From positions 1 to 64,000 of the forward strand of contig JAHCAN010000005.1 of assembly GCA_019634915.1 (NCBI GenBank): a stretch of DNA of 64,000 nt. The letters run 5' to 3'. The notes under the pieces are model-generated. The model was not told the DNA's origin. It saw nothing but the letters and a program-made list of their open reading frames with translations, and did not search any database. The DNA comes from Steroidobacteraceae bacterium. GTDB lineage: Bacteria; Pseudomonadota; Gammaproteobacteria; Steroidobacterales; Steroidobacteraceae. A program made the position numbers and the translations under genes. Of the stretch, positions 1-8,148 are shown piece by piece; the first letter of the stretch is position 1; each line of letters starts with the position of its first letter.

Positions 1-2
1 GC

Positions 3-392
3 TCAGAACAGGAAGTTCGCCGACAGCCAGAGCCGGCGCCCTTCCTGCATGTTGTTGTAGACAATCAGCACGAGCGTGTAGTCGCTCGGCATGCCGCGCA
101 GGCTGATGTTGAGTCCGCCGGTCTTGCCCGCCGTATCGCCGGTATCGATGCCCTCCACGTCGGCGAGCGCCTCGGTGAGGCTGTGGCTGCGCTGCCCGGT
201 CAGCGCCTCGCGGCTCAGGATCGTGATGCTGGCCGGCGCATCCACGACGGACTGCTCGAAGCCCGAGACGGTCACCACGACCTCGTCGAGGCGGTCGTCG
301 GCCTCGCGGGCTTCCAGCGCGGCCGCGGGGCCTGCGCCCAGGAGACCGCCGGTCATCAGGACACCGGCTGCACGCCGCAGTCGATACTGCAT
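3..392 (-). pseudogene. TonB-dependent receptor, internally deleted remnant (plug joined to last beta-strand)
   Basis: The frame encodes 129 residues with its own start and stop. It begins with a signal peptide (hydrophobic stretch about residues 8-26), then a TonB-box-like DEVVVTVSG near residue 37, then the start of a plug domain (ITILSREAL, NISLRGMPSDYTLVLI). A normal receptor would continue with a GRR-type plug motif and a barrel of about 600 residues. Instead the frame passes directly into YNNMQEGRRLWLSANFLF, which has the form of the C-terminal end of a receptor: acidic/GRR, then alternating aromatic residues ending in Phe. I read this as an in-frame deletion of nearly the whole barrel, leaving a non-functional remnant. 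A Shine-Dalgarno-like AAAGGA precedes the ATG. An assembly collapse at the contig edge is the main alternative. Confidence 0.7.
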
Positions 393-429
393 TTCGATCC
401 TTTCGGGCTGTTGGGGTGATGCGGACGCA

Positions 430-448
430 AATGATAACGGTTCGCATT
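430..448. promoter_or_regulatory. Fur box candidate
   Basis: AATGATAACGGTTCGCATT lies in the flanked context GC-AA...TT-AGC. It resembles the classic Fur operator, with half-sites AATGATAA and TTNNCATT around a short centre. It lies 38 bases upstream of the receptor remnant and about 110 bases upstream of the bufB-like gene, so iron-responsive control of either or both is plausible. This rests on motif resemblance only. Confidence 0.6.
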
Positions 449-560
449 AGCATATGTGAGACTTCGTTACGGGCAGGATCGGCCGTCCGCGCATCGGTCG
501 CGCGGGACCCACCGCCGCCTCACCTGGCATTCCACTCCCGCCCGGGGGATCATCCCGACC

Positions 561-1376
561 GTGCTGGAACCGACCCGCTGCGGCATCGGCCTGCGGGCCC
601 CGCATCACCAGGAAGTACTCGAAAGGCTGCCGCCCGTCGGCTGGTTCGAGGCCCATAGCGAGAACTACTTTGCCGACGGCGGCGCCGCGGTCGACACCCT
701 GCAGCGGGTCCGCGAGCACTACCCCGTCGCGCTGCACGGCGTCGGCCTCGCCCTCGGCTCCGCCGCCCCGCTCGACCGCGAGCATCTGGCGAAGCTCGTG
801 CGGCTCGAGCGGCACATCGGACCCTGGGCGGTCTCGGAGCATGTGTGCTGGGGATACGCCGGGGGCCGGCACACCAACGACCTGCTGCCGATGCCCCGCA
901 CGCAGGAGTCGCTGCGCCATCTCGCCGTGCGCGTCGGGGAGCTGCAGGACGCGCTGGGCCGCCAGGTGCTGCTCGAGAACGTCTCGAGCTATCTCGAGTT
1001 CGCGGCCGACGAGTTCGGCGAGGCAGAGTATCTCGCCGCGCTGGTTGCCGAGTCGGGCTGCGGCCTGCTGCTCGACGTCAACAACGTCTACGTCAATGCG
1101 CGAAACCACGGCTTCGACCCGCAGGACTATTTCCGGCGCCTGCCGGCCGGCGCCGTGCGCGAGATCCATCTCGCCGGGCACGAGGTCGCGCGGATCGACG
1201 GCCACGAACTGCGCATCGACACGCACGACCGGCCGGTCTGCGACGCGGTCTGGGCGCTCTACGCCAGCGCGCGCGCGCGCTTCGGCCCGGTGCCGGCGCT
1301 GGTCGAATGGGATGCGGCGCTGCCGCCGCTCGATACCCTGGTCGCGGAGGCGCAGCGGGCCGATGCGATTGCGTGA
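561..1376 (+). CDS. DUF692 / MNIO family protein, BufB-like
   Basis: The product is about 271 residues, the usual length for DUF692. This TIM-barrel family of multinuclear non-heme iron oxidases modifies cysteines of small precursor peptides (bufferin and methanobactin-type systems). Family motifs appear in order: WFEAHSENYF, ALHGVGLALGS, VSEHVCWGY, ENVSSYLEF, LLLDVNNVYVNARNHG, EIHLAGHE, IDTHDRPVC and LVEWD, so the His/Asp/Glu metal ligands look intact. I chose GTG at 561 because family similarity begins right after it and GGGGGA lies 11 bases upstream; the frame is open further upstream but without similarity. The 3' end overlaps the bufC-like gene by 14 bases. No DUF2282-type precursor gene is visible nearby. 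Confidence 0.88.
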   Translation: MLEPTRCGIGLRAPHHQEVLERLPPVGWFEAHSENYFADGGAAVDTLQRVREHYPVALHGVGLALGSAAPLDREHLAKLVRLERHIGPWAVSEHVCWGYAGGRHTNDLLPMPRTQESLRHLAVRVGELQDALGRQVLLENVSSYLEFAADEFGEAEYLAALVAESGCGLLLDVNNVYVNARNHGFDPQDYFRRLPAGAVREIHLAGHEVARIDGHELRIDTHDRPVCDAVWALYASARARFGPVPALVEWDAALPPLDTLVAEAQRADAIA

Positions 1377-2160
1377 GCTGCAGGAGGCGTTCGTCGCCGC
1401 GCTCTACGACGAGCCTTCGTCGATCGCGCAGGCGATCGACGCGCGGGGCGGGCCGGACGCCGCGCAGCGCCTGTCGATCTACCGGACGAACCTGCAGGCG
1501 GGCTTCCGACATGCCCTCGCGCTCGGTTTTCCGGTCGTCGCGGCACTGTGCGGCCCCGATTTCTTTCGCACACTCGCCCGCGAGTACCAGCAGCGCCATC
1601 CGTCGCGCTGCGGCGACCTGCACGGCATCGGCGCGCCGTTCGCGGCCCACCTGCGCGAGCGTTTCGCCGATGGGCCCCACGCCTGGTTCGCCGACGTGGC
1701 CGCGCTCGAATGGGCGCGCGAGGAAGTCGCGCGTGCCGCGGATGCGCCGGGCCTCGACGTCGAAGCGCTGCGCGCAGTGCCGGCGGAGGAGCTGGCGGGG
1801 CTGCGCCTCGCACTGCGGCCGGCGGTGCGCCTGCTCGCCTCACGCTGGGCGGTGTTCGACATCTGGAGGGCGCATCAGCCCGGCGGCGATCCGGGCAGCG
1901 TCGATCCCGGTGGGGGTCCCACGTGGCTGCTGCTGCACCGCGCAGGGCGTGGCGTTGCACTCGAGTCGATCGGCGCGGCGGACTACCGCTTCCTCGAGTC
2001 GCTGCAGGCCGGCGGCACGTTCGGCGAGGCCTTCGATGCCGGGCTCGCCGCGGATGGCGGCTTCGATGTCGCCGCGGCGCTGCGGCGCGCGGTCGGACGC
2101 GGACTGCTCGCCGACCCTCAGGCCGCGAGCGGCAACGGCGCCGGACGCGCGATCACGTAG
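1363..2160 (+). CDS. DUF2063 protein, BufC-like partner of the MNIO enzyme
   Basis: 265 residues. The N-terminal half has the DUF2063 pattern (LRELQEAFVAALYD, RLSIYRTNLQAGFRHAL, FPVVAALCG, FFRTLAREYQQRHPS, LHGIGAPFAAHL, WFADVAALEWA). In DUF692 operons the DUF2063 protein is the usual partner and recruits precursor peptide to the enzyme. The ATG lies inside the bufB-like gene (14-base overlap), indicating translational coupling. The 3' end overlaps the opposite-strand GGDEF/EAL gene by 43 bases. The family is often called putative DNA-binding; I see no clear helix-turn-helix and favour the peptide-partner role from context. Confidence 0.82.
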   Translation: MRLRELQEAFVAALYDEPSSIAQAIDARGGPDAAQRLSIYRTNLQAGFRHALALGFPVVAALCGPDFFRTLAREYQQRHPSRCGDLHGIGAPFAAHLRERFADGPHAWFADVAALEWAREEVARAADAPGLDVEALRAVPAEELAGLRLALRPAVRLLASRWAVFDIWRAHQPGGDPGSVDPGGGPTWLLLHRAGRGVALESIGAADYRFLESLQAGGTFGEAFDAGLAADGGFDVAAALRRAVGRGLLADPQAASGNGAGRAIT

Positions 2161-4451
2161 CCCTGCAGGTAGTCGACACCCATGTTGCGCGCGGCCTCGA
2201 GCGCCGCGTCGTCCTCGACCGCCTCGGCAATCACCCTGAAATGCAGCGTGCGGGCGAGATCGATCATCGCGCCGACCATCGCCTGGTTCACCGGATCGCT
2301 GCCGAGGTTCCTGATGAACGAGCCGTCGATCTTCACGAAGTCGACCGGCAGCGTCTTCAGGTTCACGAACGAGCCGGCGCCGGCGCCGAAATCGTCGAGC
2401 GCGAACTGGCAGCCCATGCCGTGCAGCACCTGGATGAAGCGGCGCGCCTGCTCGAGGTTGGCCGACACCGCCGCTTCGCTGATCTCGAAACACACGCGCG
2501 CCGGCGCGACGCCGGTGCGATCGAAGCAGTCGACGACGAACTCGAGGAACTGCGTGTCGCCGAGCGTCTGGCCCGAGATGTTGATCGCGACGGTGCGGCC
2601 GGGAGGCGTCTGGATCGCCCCGCGCCCGAGCGCAGCGAGCGTCGTCTGCACGACCCAGCGGTCGATGAACGTGGTCAGCCGATAACGCTCGGCGGCGTGC
2701 ATGAAGGCGCCGGGCGCGATGTCGGCGCCGGTCGCATCGCGCAGGCGCACGAGCACCTCGAGCGCCGGCCCGCCGCCGTTCGCGCCGAGCGCCGGCACGA
2801 TCGGCTGGTGGTAGAGCTGGAAGCGGTTGTCCTTCAGCGCCGACTGCAGGCGGTGCAGCCACTGCAGCTCGCCGCTGTGCCGCGCGGCCGCCTCGTCGCG
2901 CGCCGAGTAGACGGCGACCTGGCCGGTGCCGCGCCGCTTCGCGACGTAGCAGGCCGAATCGGCGGCGGCGAGCAGCTCGTCCATCGTGCCGGACTCGCGC
3001 GAGAGCTCGACGATGCCGACCGACACGCCGATGCTGAACACCTTGTCGCGCCAGACGAAGCGGTGCTCGGCGATCGCGCGACAGATGTCGTCGGCGATCT
3101 GCCGCGCCTTCTCGAGCGGGCAGCCGAGCAGCAGCAGGCCGAACTCGTCGCCGCCGATGCGCGCGACGGTGTCCGAGTCGCGCACCGCGTCGCGCAGGAT
3201 CTTCGCGACTTCGCGCAACAGGCTGTCGCCGGCGAGGTGGCCGCTCGTGTCGTTGACCACCTTGAAGCGGTCGAGATCGAGATAGCACAGCACGTGCGCG
3301 CCGTCGCCCTGGCGAGCGGCCTCGAGCGCCTCGTCGAGCCGGCGTTCGAATTCGCGCCGGTTGACGAGCCCGGTCAGCGCGTCGTGCGTCGCCTGGTAGG
3401 ACATCTGCCGGGTCATGCCGCGCAGCTCGGTCACGTCGTGCAGCAGCACCACGGCGCCGGTCACGAGGCCGCCGGCAGCGCGCAACGGCGAGGTGAGCGG
3501 CTGGATCGCGCGTTCCGCGCCGCTGTCGCGCGCCACGAGCAGCGCGCGGCGCGGCGTGTGCACTGCGGCGCCGCTGTCGATCGCGTGCCGTACCGGATCG
3601 GCGATCGCGCGGCGTTCGGTCTCGTCGACCAGGCCGACGACGTCCTCGAAGCGCCGGCCCTGCGCCTCGATGCGCGTGACGCCGGTGAGCGCCTCGGCGG
3701 CCGCGTTCATGTACTCGATGTGGCCCTGTACATCGGTGACGACGATGCCCTCGGTGAGCGACTCGAGCACCTCCTCGCGCCCGGCCGCGGCGGCGGGCGC
3801 CTCGCCGCCGGTGGCCGCGTCCGGCACTTGCGGCGCGCGCAGCGCCGGCACGGTCTGCGTCGGCACCACTTCGACGCCGGTGATCAGCACCGCGGGGCCG
3901 CCGTCGTAGTCGATCACCGTAGTCGTGATCTCGAGCCGGCTCGCCGTGCCCTCGAGACCGATGATGTCGATCTCGTAGCGGTCGGCGGTCGCCTCGCCGG
4001 CGAACTTGCGACGCAGGTTCTCCTCGACGAGCCCGGCGCTGTCGGCGGCGACGATGTCGGCCAGGCGCCGGCCGATCAGCACCGCGCGCTCGGCGCCGAC
4101 CAGGGTCGCGAACTGGCGGTTCGCGTAGAGAATCACGTCGCGGTGGACGATGACCACTTCATGGATGCGGTCGCCGAGATCGGCGAACAGCGCCGGGCTC
4201 AGCCGCTCGCGCTCGCCCTGCGCGCCGACGCGGCCGAGCAGGTGGTTGACCGCGGTGCCGAGCGCGGCGAGCTCCGCGTGGTCGGTGCGCAGCTCGACCC
4301 GCCCGGACAGCCGCCCGCCGATCGCGATCGCCTGCACCTGCCGGGACAGCTCGGTGAGTGCCGTGAGCTCACGGCGCTGCAACAGGTACAGGACCAGCAG
4401 CAGCACGGCCACCAGCCCCAGAAGCACGCTCACTAACCCGACGATCGACAT
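2118..4451 (-). CDS. Membrane-anchored PAS-GGDEF-EAL cyclic-di-GMP enzyme
   Basis: About 777 residues. One transmembrane helix (roughly 4-26) precedes two PAS-like domains (about 95-200 and 225-345), a GGDEF domain and a C-terminal EAL domain. The diguanylate cyclase site is intact (ARIGGDEFG) and an RDSD I-site sits five residues upstream, so product inhibition is expected. EAL signatures are present in order: EVLVRL, NISGQTL, CFEISEAA, ALDDFGAG, VKIDGSF, AEAVED and QGYVIARP, so the metal and catalytic residues appear conserved. Both synthesis and hydrolysis of c-di-GMP are possible; which dominates cannot be read from sequence. I chose ATG 4451, just before the membrane helix; the 62 codons upstream look non-coding in composition. 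Confidence 0.92.
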   Translation of the reverse strand: MSIVGLVSVLLGLVAVLLLVLYLLQRRELTALTELSRQVQAIAIGGRLSGRVELRTDHAELAALGTAVNHLLGRVGAQGERERLSPALFADLGDRIHEVVIVHRDVILYANRQFATLVGAERAVLIGRRLADIVAADSAGLVEENLRRKFAGEATADRYEIDIIGLEGTASRLEITTTVIDYDGGPAVLITGVEVVPTQTVPALRAPQVPDAATGGEAPAAAAGREEVLESLTEGIVVTDVQGHIEYMNAAAEALTGVTRIEAQGRRFEDVVGLVDETERRAIADPVRHAIDSGAAVHTPRRALLVARDSGAERAIQPLTSPLRAAGGLVTGAVVLLHDVTELRGMTRQMSYQATHDALTGLVNRREFERRLDEALEAARQGDGAHVLCYLDLDRFKVVNDTSGHLAGDSLLREVAKILRDAVRDSDTVARIGGDEFGLLLLGCPLEKARQIADDICRAIAEHRFVWRDKVFSIGVSVGIVELSRESGTMDELLAAADSACYVAKRRGTGQVAVYSARDEAAARHSGELQWLHRLQSALKDNRFQLYHQPIVPALGANGGGPALEVLVRLRDATGADIAPGAFMHAAERYRLTTFIDRWVVQTTLAALGRGAIQTPPGRTVAINISGQTLGDTQFLEFVVDCFDRTGVAPARVCFEISEAAVSANLEQARRFIQVLHGMGCQFALDDFGAGAGSFVNLKTLPVDFVKIDGSFIRNLGSDPVNQAMVGAMIDLARTLHFRVIAEAVEDDAALEAARNMGVDYLQGYVIARPAPLPLAA

Positions 4452-4650
4452 CGCAATCCGGAAATCCCCAGGGTTCTTGTTGTATCCGCGCCTGACGCGC
4501 TCATATCGGCGCGACCAGCATATAGGAGCACGCCGCGCGCGCGGCGCTGATTTCACGATAAGCGTTCGGCGCAACTTGGCAGGGCTGCCGAAAAGCCGTA
4601 ACTTGGCGCGCCGTTCGTTGCGGCAGAATAAGTCCAATCCGGAGTATGTG

Positions 4651-5310
4651 GTGACGCCGATGTCGACCGAGTTCGCCCTGGACCAGATGGTGATGCAGCA
4701 GGTGCGCGCGTGGGACGTGCTCGACGAGCGCGTGCTCGAGGTGATGCGCCGCGTGCCGCGCGGGCAGTTCGTGCCGCCGTCCTACCGCGAGGTCGCCTAC
4801 GCCGATACCGCGATCCCGCTGCCGCACGGCCAGCACATGCTCGCGCCGAAGGTGGTCGGCCGCATCCTGCAGGCGCTCGATCCGGCGCCGCTCGACTCGG
4901 TGCTCGAAGTCGGCACCGGCTCGGGCTATCTGACGGCCTGCCTCGCGAGCTGCGCGCGCCAGGTGCAGTCGATCGACATCCACGAGGACCTCGCGGCGGC
5001 GGCCGCGGCGCGCCTCGCGGCGAACGGGCTCGCCAACGCCCAGGTGCGCGCGGCCGATGCCTTCGCGCTCGAACTGAAGCACTACTACAACGTGATCGTG
5101 CTGACCGGCTCGCTGCCGCGTTACGACGAGCGCTTCCAGCAGGCGCTCGAGCCCGGCGGGCGGCTGTTCGCGATCGTCGGCGACGGCCCGGTGATGGCGG
5201 CGCGGCTCGTGCAGCGGGTCGCTGCGAACCGCTGGACCAGCATCGACCTGTTCGAAACCTGGGTCGAACCGCTGGTGCACGCAGCACGCCCGCCGCGGTT
5301 CGTTTTTTGA
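4651..5310 (+). CDS. Protein-L-isoaspartate O-methyltransferase family protein
   Basis: About 219 residues of a Rossmann methyltransferase in the PCMT family: MVMQQVRAWDVLDERVLEVM, RGQFVPP, the active-site region YADTAIPLPHGQHM, and the SAM-binding loop VLEVGTGSGYLTA. The family repairs isoaspartyl residues by methyl-esterification. The LTGSLPRY segment, where E. coli Pcm has VTAAP, is typical of the second proteobacterial subgroup often found beside tolC. GTG 4651 has GGAG at 4641-4644 with 6-base spacing; ATG 4660 in the same frame is an alternative. The short direct repeat AACTTGGC at 4573 and 4600 lies in the leader. tolC follows 84 bases downstream. Confidence 0.88.
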   Translation: MTPMSTEFALDQMVMQQVRAWDVLDERVLEVMRRVPRGQFVPPSYREVAYADTAIPLPHGQHMLAPKVVGRILQALDPAPLDSVLEVGTGSGYLTACLASCARQVQSIDIHEDLAAAAAARLAANGLANAQVRAADAFALELKHYYNVIVLTGSLPRYDERFQQALEPGGRLFAIVGDGPVMAARLVQRVAANRWTSIDLFETWVEPLVHAARPPRFVF

Positions 5311-5319
5311 GTCCGTCTC

Positions 5320-5360
5320 TTGACCGCGCTGTGTGATATAGTGATATAGTACACTATACT
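5320..5360 (+). promoter_or_regulatory. TA-rich tolC promoter/operator candidate
   Basis: A low-GC island in otherwise GC-rich DNA. TTGACC at 5320 could be a -35 element and TATAGT at 5345-5350 a -10 element, though the 19-base spacing is long. The 8-mer GTGATATA is repeated in tandem at 5333-5348. A dyad TATAGT-AC-ACTATA (5345-5358) overlaps the candidate -10, where a repressor could bind. Confidence 0.4.
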
Positions 5361-5394
5361 ATTAGTGCTATCCCATTGAATCAAGGTGATATTT

Positions 5395-6861
5395 ATGTCA
5401 CGCCTGCCCTTGCTGGGAACGATTTTGCTGTTGTTTGCGCACGCCGCGGCCGCCGAGGACCTGCTGGGTGTCTACCAGCGCGCGCAGACCGCCGACCCGC
5501 AGATCCGTGAAGCCGACGCCAACCGGCTCGCCGCGCGCGAGGCGAAGCCCCAGGCAATCGCGACGCTGCTGCCGCAGCTGAACGCCGCCGCCAGCTACGA
5601 CAGAAACAAGTTCGAGGGCACGAGCGACCAGGCCCAGATCGTCGGCGAGGGCCCGAACGCCGGCGAGATCACGATCCTCAGCACCTCGGGTACGCGCGAG
5701 CCGGAGACGAAGAGCTGGTCGGTGAACCTGCGCCAGAACATCTTTCGCTGGGAGAACTGGGTCGCGCTGAAGCGTGCCGACAAGCAGGTCGCGCAGGCCG
5801 AGGCGGACTACGCCGCCGCCGAGCAGGACCTGATCCTGCGCGTCTCGACCACCTATTTCGACGTGCTCGCCGCGCGCGACACGCTCGAGGCCGAGCAGGC
5901 CAACCTGCAGGCCGTCGCGCGCCAGCTCGACCAGGCGGAGAAGCGCTTCGAGGTCGGCCTGATCGCGATCACCGACGTGCAGGAATCGCGCGCCGCGCGC
6001 GACAACGCAGCCGCCGCAGTGATCGCCGCCAAGCGCCAGCTCGCGACTGCCGAAGAGCTGCTGCGCGAGGTGACCGGCGAGAAGTACGCGATGCTCGACA
6101 AGCCCGGCGACGACCTGCCGCTGAAGAGCCCGGAGCCGGCCAGCGAGGACGACTGGGTGCAGGTCGCGATGGAGCAGAACCTCGCGCTCGTCTCGAGCCG
6201 GCTCGCCGCCGAGATCGCTCGCGACGACGTGCGCGGCGCGTTCGGCGGCCATCTGCCGTCGATCGACCTGACCGCGAGCTACGGCAACCAGCGCGTGACG
6301 ACCGAGCAGACCTTCCCGGCATTCCCGCCGAATTTCCCGAACGAACGCGGAATCTCGCTCGCCAACGACACCGACGCGACGATGGTCGGCATCGAGTTCA
6401 CGCTGCCGCTGTTCGCCGGCGGCGGCACACGCTCGCGCGTGCGGCAGCAGGAATACCTGTGGCAGGCGGCGCGCCAGCGCCTCGAGCGCACGTCGCGGCA
6501 GACCGAGCGCGCGGCGCGCGATGCGTTCCTCGGCGTGACGAGCGAGATCTCGCGCGTCAATGCGCTGAAGCAGGCGCTCGAATCGAGCCGCACCGCGCTC
6601 GAGGCCACCGAGGCCGGCTACGAGGTCGGCACCCGCACGACGGTCGACGTGCTCGAGGCGCGGCGCAACGTCGTGCAGGCGTTCACCAACCTCTCGCGCA
6701 GCAAGTACGACTACCTGCTGAACGTGATCCGGCTGCGCGAGGCCGCCGGCACGCTCGACCAGGACGCACTCGCCGAGATCAACGGCTGGCTGGATGAGAC
6801 GGTGACGACGGTGCCGGCACCGCCGCCGGCCGAACCGGCGCCGTCGCCGGGGACTCCGTAG
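5395..6861 (+). CDS. tolC: TolC family outer-membrane efflux/secretion channel
   Basis: 488 residues. A signal peptide ends at about AHAAAA-ED (residue 20). Two internally homologous halves of the TolC fold follow (LGVYQRAQTADPQI, LRQNIFRWENW; second half with FTLPLFAGGGTRSRVRQQEY and GTRTTVDVLEARRNV). It forms the trimeric outer-membrane exit duct for RND, MFS or ABC exporters and type I secretion. ATG 5395 is preferred over GTG 5386 because AAGGTG lies at 5383-5388 with suitable spacing and the signal peptide starts cleanly. The C-terminus is a Pro/Ala-rich tail whose codons overlap the end of convergent waaA by 83 bases. Confidence 0.93.
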   Translation: MSRLPLLGTILLLFAHAAAAEDLLGVYQRAQTADPQIREADANRLAAREAKPQAIATLLPQLNAAASYDRNKFEGTSDQAQIVGEGPNAGEITILSTSGTREPETKSWSVNLRQNIFRWENWVALKRADKQVAQAEADYAAAEQDLILRVSTTYFDVLAARDTLEAEQANLQAVARQLDQAEKRFEVGLIAITDVQESRAARDNAAAAVIAAKRQLATAEELLREVTGEKYAMLDKPGDDLPLKSPEPASEDDWVQVAMEQNLALVSSRLAAEIARDDVRGAFGGHLPSIDLTASYGNQRVTTEQTFPAFPPNFPNERGISLANDTDATMVGIEFTLPLFAGGGTRSRVRQQEYLWQAARQRLERTSRQTERAARDAFLGVTSEISRVNALKQALESSRTALEATEAGYEVGTRTTVDVLEARRNVVQAFTNLSRSKYDYLLNVIRLREAAGTLDQDALAEINGWLDETVTTVPAPPPAEPAPSPGTP

Positions 6862-8122
6862 CCGCGATCACCGGATCGAGCAGCGCGAGCAGCCGCGACA
6901 GCGCGCCGCGGTTCGCCTCGACCACCGCCCGGCCGATCGTGCCGATCCTCGCACGCTCCGCGGGATCGGCCAGCAGCTGCGCGACGCGCGCCGCGAGCGC
7001 CGGTGCCGTCGTGACGATGCCCGCCGCACCCTCGCGCACGAGCAGCTGCGCGATGTCCTCGGCATTGAACGTGTACGGCCCGCTCAGGATCGGCAGGCCG
7101 AGCGCCGCGGGCTCGAGCAGGTTGTGGCCACCGATCGGCACCAGGCTGCCGCCGACGAACGCGACGTCGCCGGCGGCATAGAGATTCAGCAGATCGCCGA
7201 GCGTGTCGCCGAGATAGACCTCGGTGCCGGCCTCGCAGCGCTCGCCGCGCGAGCGCGCCGCGAAGCGCACGCCGCTGCGCTCGAGCCAGGCGCGCACCTC
7301 GGCGAAACGCGCCGGATGGCGCGGCACCAGCACGAGCAGGGCCGCGGCGGCGTGCGCGCGCAGTTCGCGATGCGCCTCGAGCAGCAGGTCCTCCTCGCCG
7401 GCGTGCGTGCTGCCGGCGACCCACACGGGGCGGCCGGCGGCATGCTCGGCGCGCAGCGCGGCGCCGCGCTGCGCGACCGACGCCGGCAGCGCGAAATCGA
7501 ACTTGATGTTGCCGGTCACGTGCGTGCGCTGCGGATTGGCACCGATGTAGCGGAAGCGATCGGCGTCGGCCGGGCTCTGCGCGGCGATCACGATGCCGTT
7601 CGCGAGCGCCTCGCGAAACAGCGCCGCGAGCCGCCGGTAGCGACCGATCGAGCGCGGCGAGATGCGCGCGCTCGCGAGCACCAGCGGCACGCCGCGCCGG
7701 CCGCATTCGTGATACAGGTTCGGCCACAGCTCGGTCTCGAGGATGATCGCGACACGCGGGCGCACGCGGTCGAAGAAGCGCCGCACCGAACCCGGCAGGT
7801 CGTAGGGCACGTAACGCACGTGCGCGAGACCATCGAACAGCGTGCGCGCGCGCTGCGCGCCGGTCGGCGTGACCGTGGTCACGACCAGCGGCGTGTCCGG
7901 GTGGCGCTCGCGCAGCGCGCGCACCAGCGCCGCCGAGGCCTGCACCTCGCCGACCGACACCGCATGCACCCAGATGCAGCGGCCCGCGTATGGTGCCGCG
8001 CCGAAGCCGAAGCGCTGGCTGAAATCCCGCCAGTAGCTGTGGTCGCGAAAGCCGCGCAACAGCATCGCAATGCCGACGATCGGCGCGAGCAGATACACCG
8101 CCGTCAGGTACAGCAGGCGCAT
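6779..8122 (-). CDS. waaA: 3-deoxy-D-manno-octulosonic acid (Kdo) transferase
   Basis: 447 residues. GT30 Kdo transferase, which adds Kdo to lipid A precursor at the inner membrane. An N-terminal membrane anchor (LLYLTAVYLLAPIVGIAML) is followed by IWVHAVSVGEVQAS, VVTTVTPTGAQRA, ILETELWPNLY, VTGNIKFDF, FVGGSLVPIGGHNLLEPAA and GPYTFNAEDI, all standard for WaaA. The start is uncertain: ATG 8122 fits family N-termini, whereas TTG 8152 overlaps the kdkA stop (TTGA) and would add ten residues. The C-terminal tail is Pro/Ala/Ser-rich and lies in the 83-base overlap with tolC. It is cotranscribed with kdkA. Confidence 0.93.
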   Translation of the reverse strand: MRLLYLTAVYLLAPIVGIAMLLRGFRDHSYWRDFSQRFGFGAAPYAGRCIWVHAVSVGEVQASAALVRALRERHPDTPLVVTTVTPTGAQRARTLFDGLAHVRYVPYDLPGSVRRFFDRVRPRVAIILETELWPNLYHECGRRGVPLVLASARISPRSIGRYRRLAALFREALANGIVIAAQSPADADRFRYIGANPQRTHVTGNIKFDFALPASVAQRGAALRAEHAAGRPVWVAGSTHAGEEDLLLEAHRELRAHAAAALLVLVPRHPARFAEVRAWLERSGVRFAARSRGERCEAGTEVYLGDTLGDLLNLYAAGDVAFVGGSLVPIGGHNLLEPAALGLPILSGPYTFNAEDIAQLLVREGAAGIVTTAPALAARVAQLLADPAERARIGTIGRAVVEANRGALSRLLALLDPVIAATESPATAPVRPAAVPAPSSPSHPASR

Positions 8123-8148
8123 CGGCGCGAACCGGCCGGCGAGGCCGC

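Noticed and set aside
1548-4436. A very long plus-strand open frame opposite the GGDEF/EAL gene
   Set aside because: It has no recognisable domain and is the antisense shadow of a high-GC gene with intact catalytic motifs.
2118-4451. EAL domain degenerate because the signature reads EVL
   Set aside because: The catalytic Glu is kept and E-V-L is a common functional variant; the other metal and catalytic residues are present.
4573-4607. Direct repeat AACTTGGC before the isoaspartate methyltransferase gene as an operator
   Set aside because: Two 8-mers 27 bases apart without symmetry or conservation data are too weak to call.
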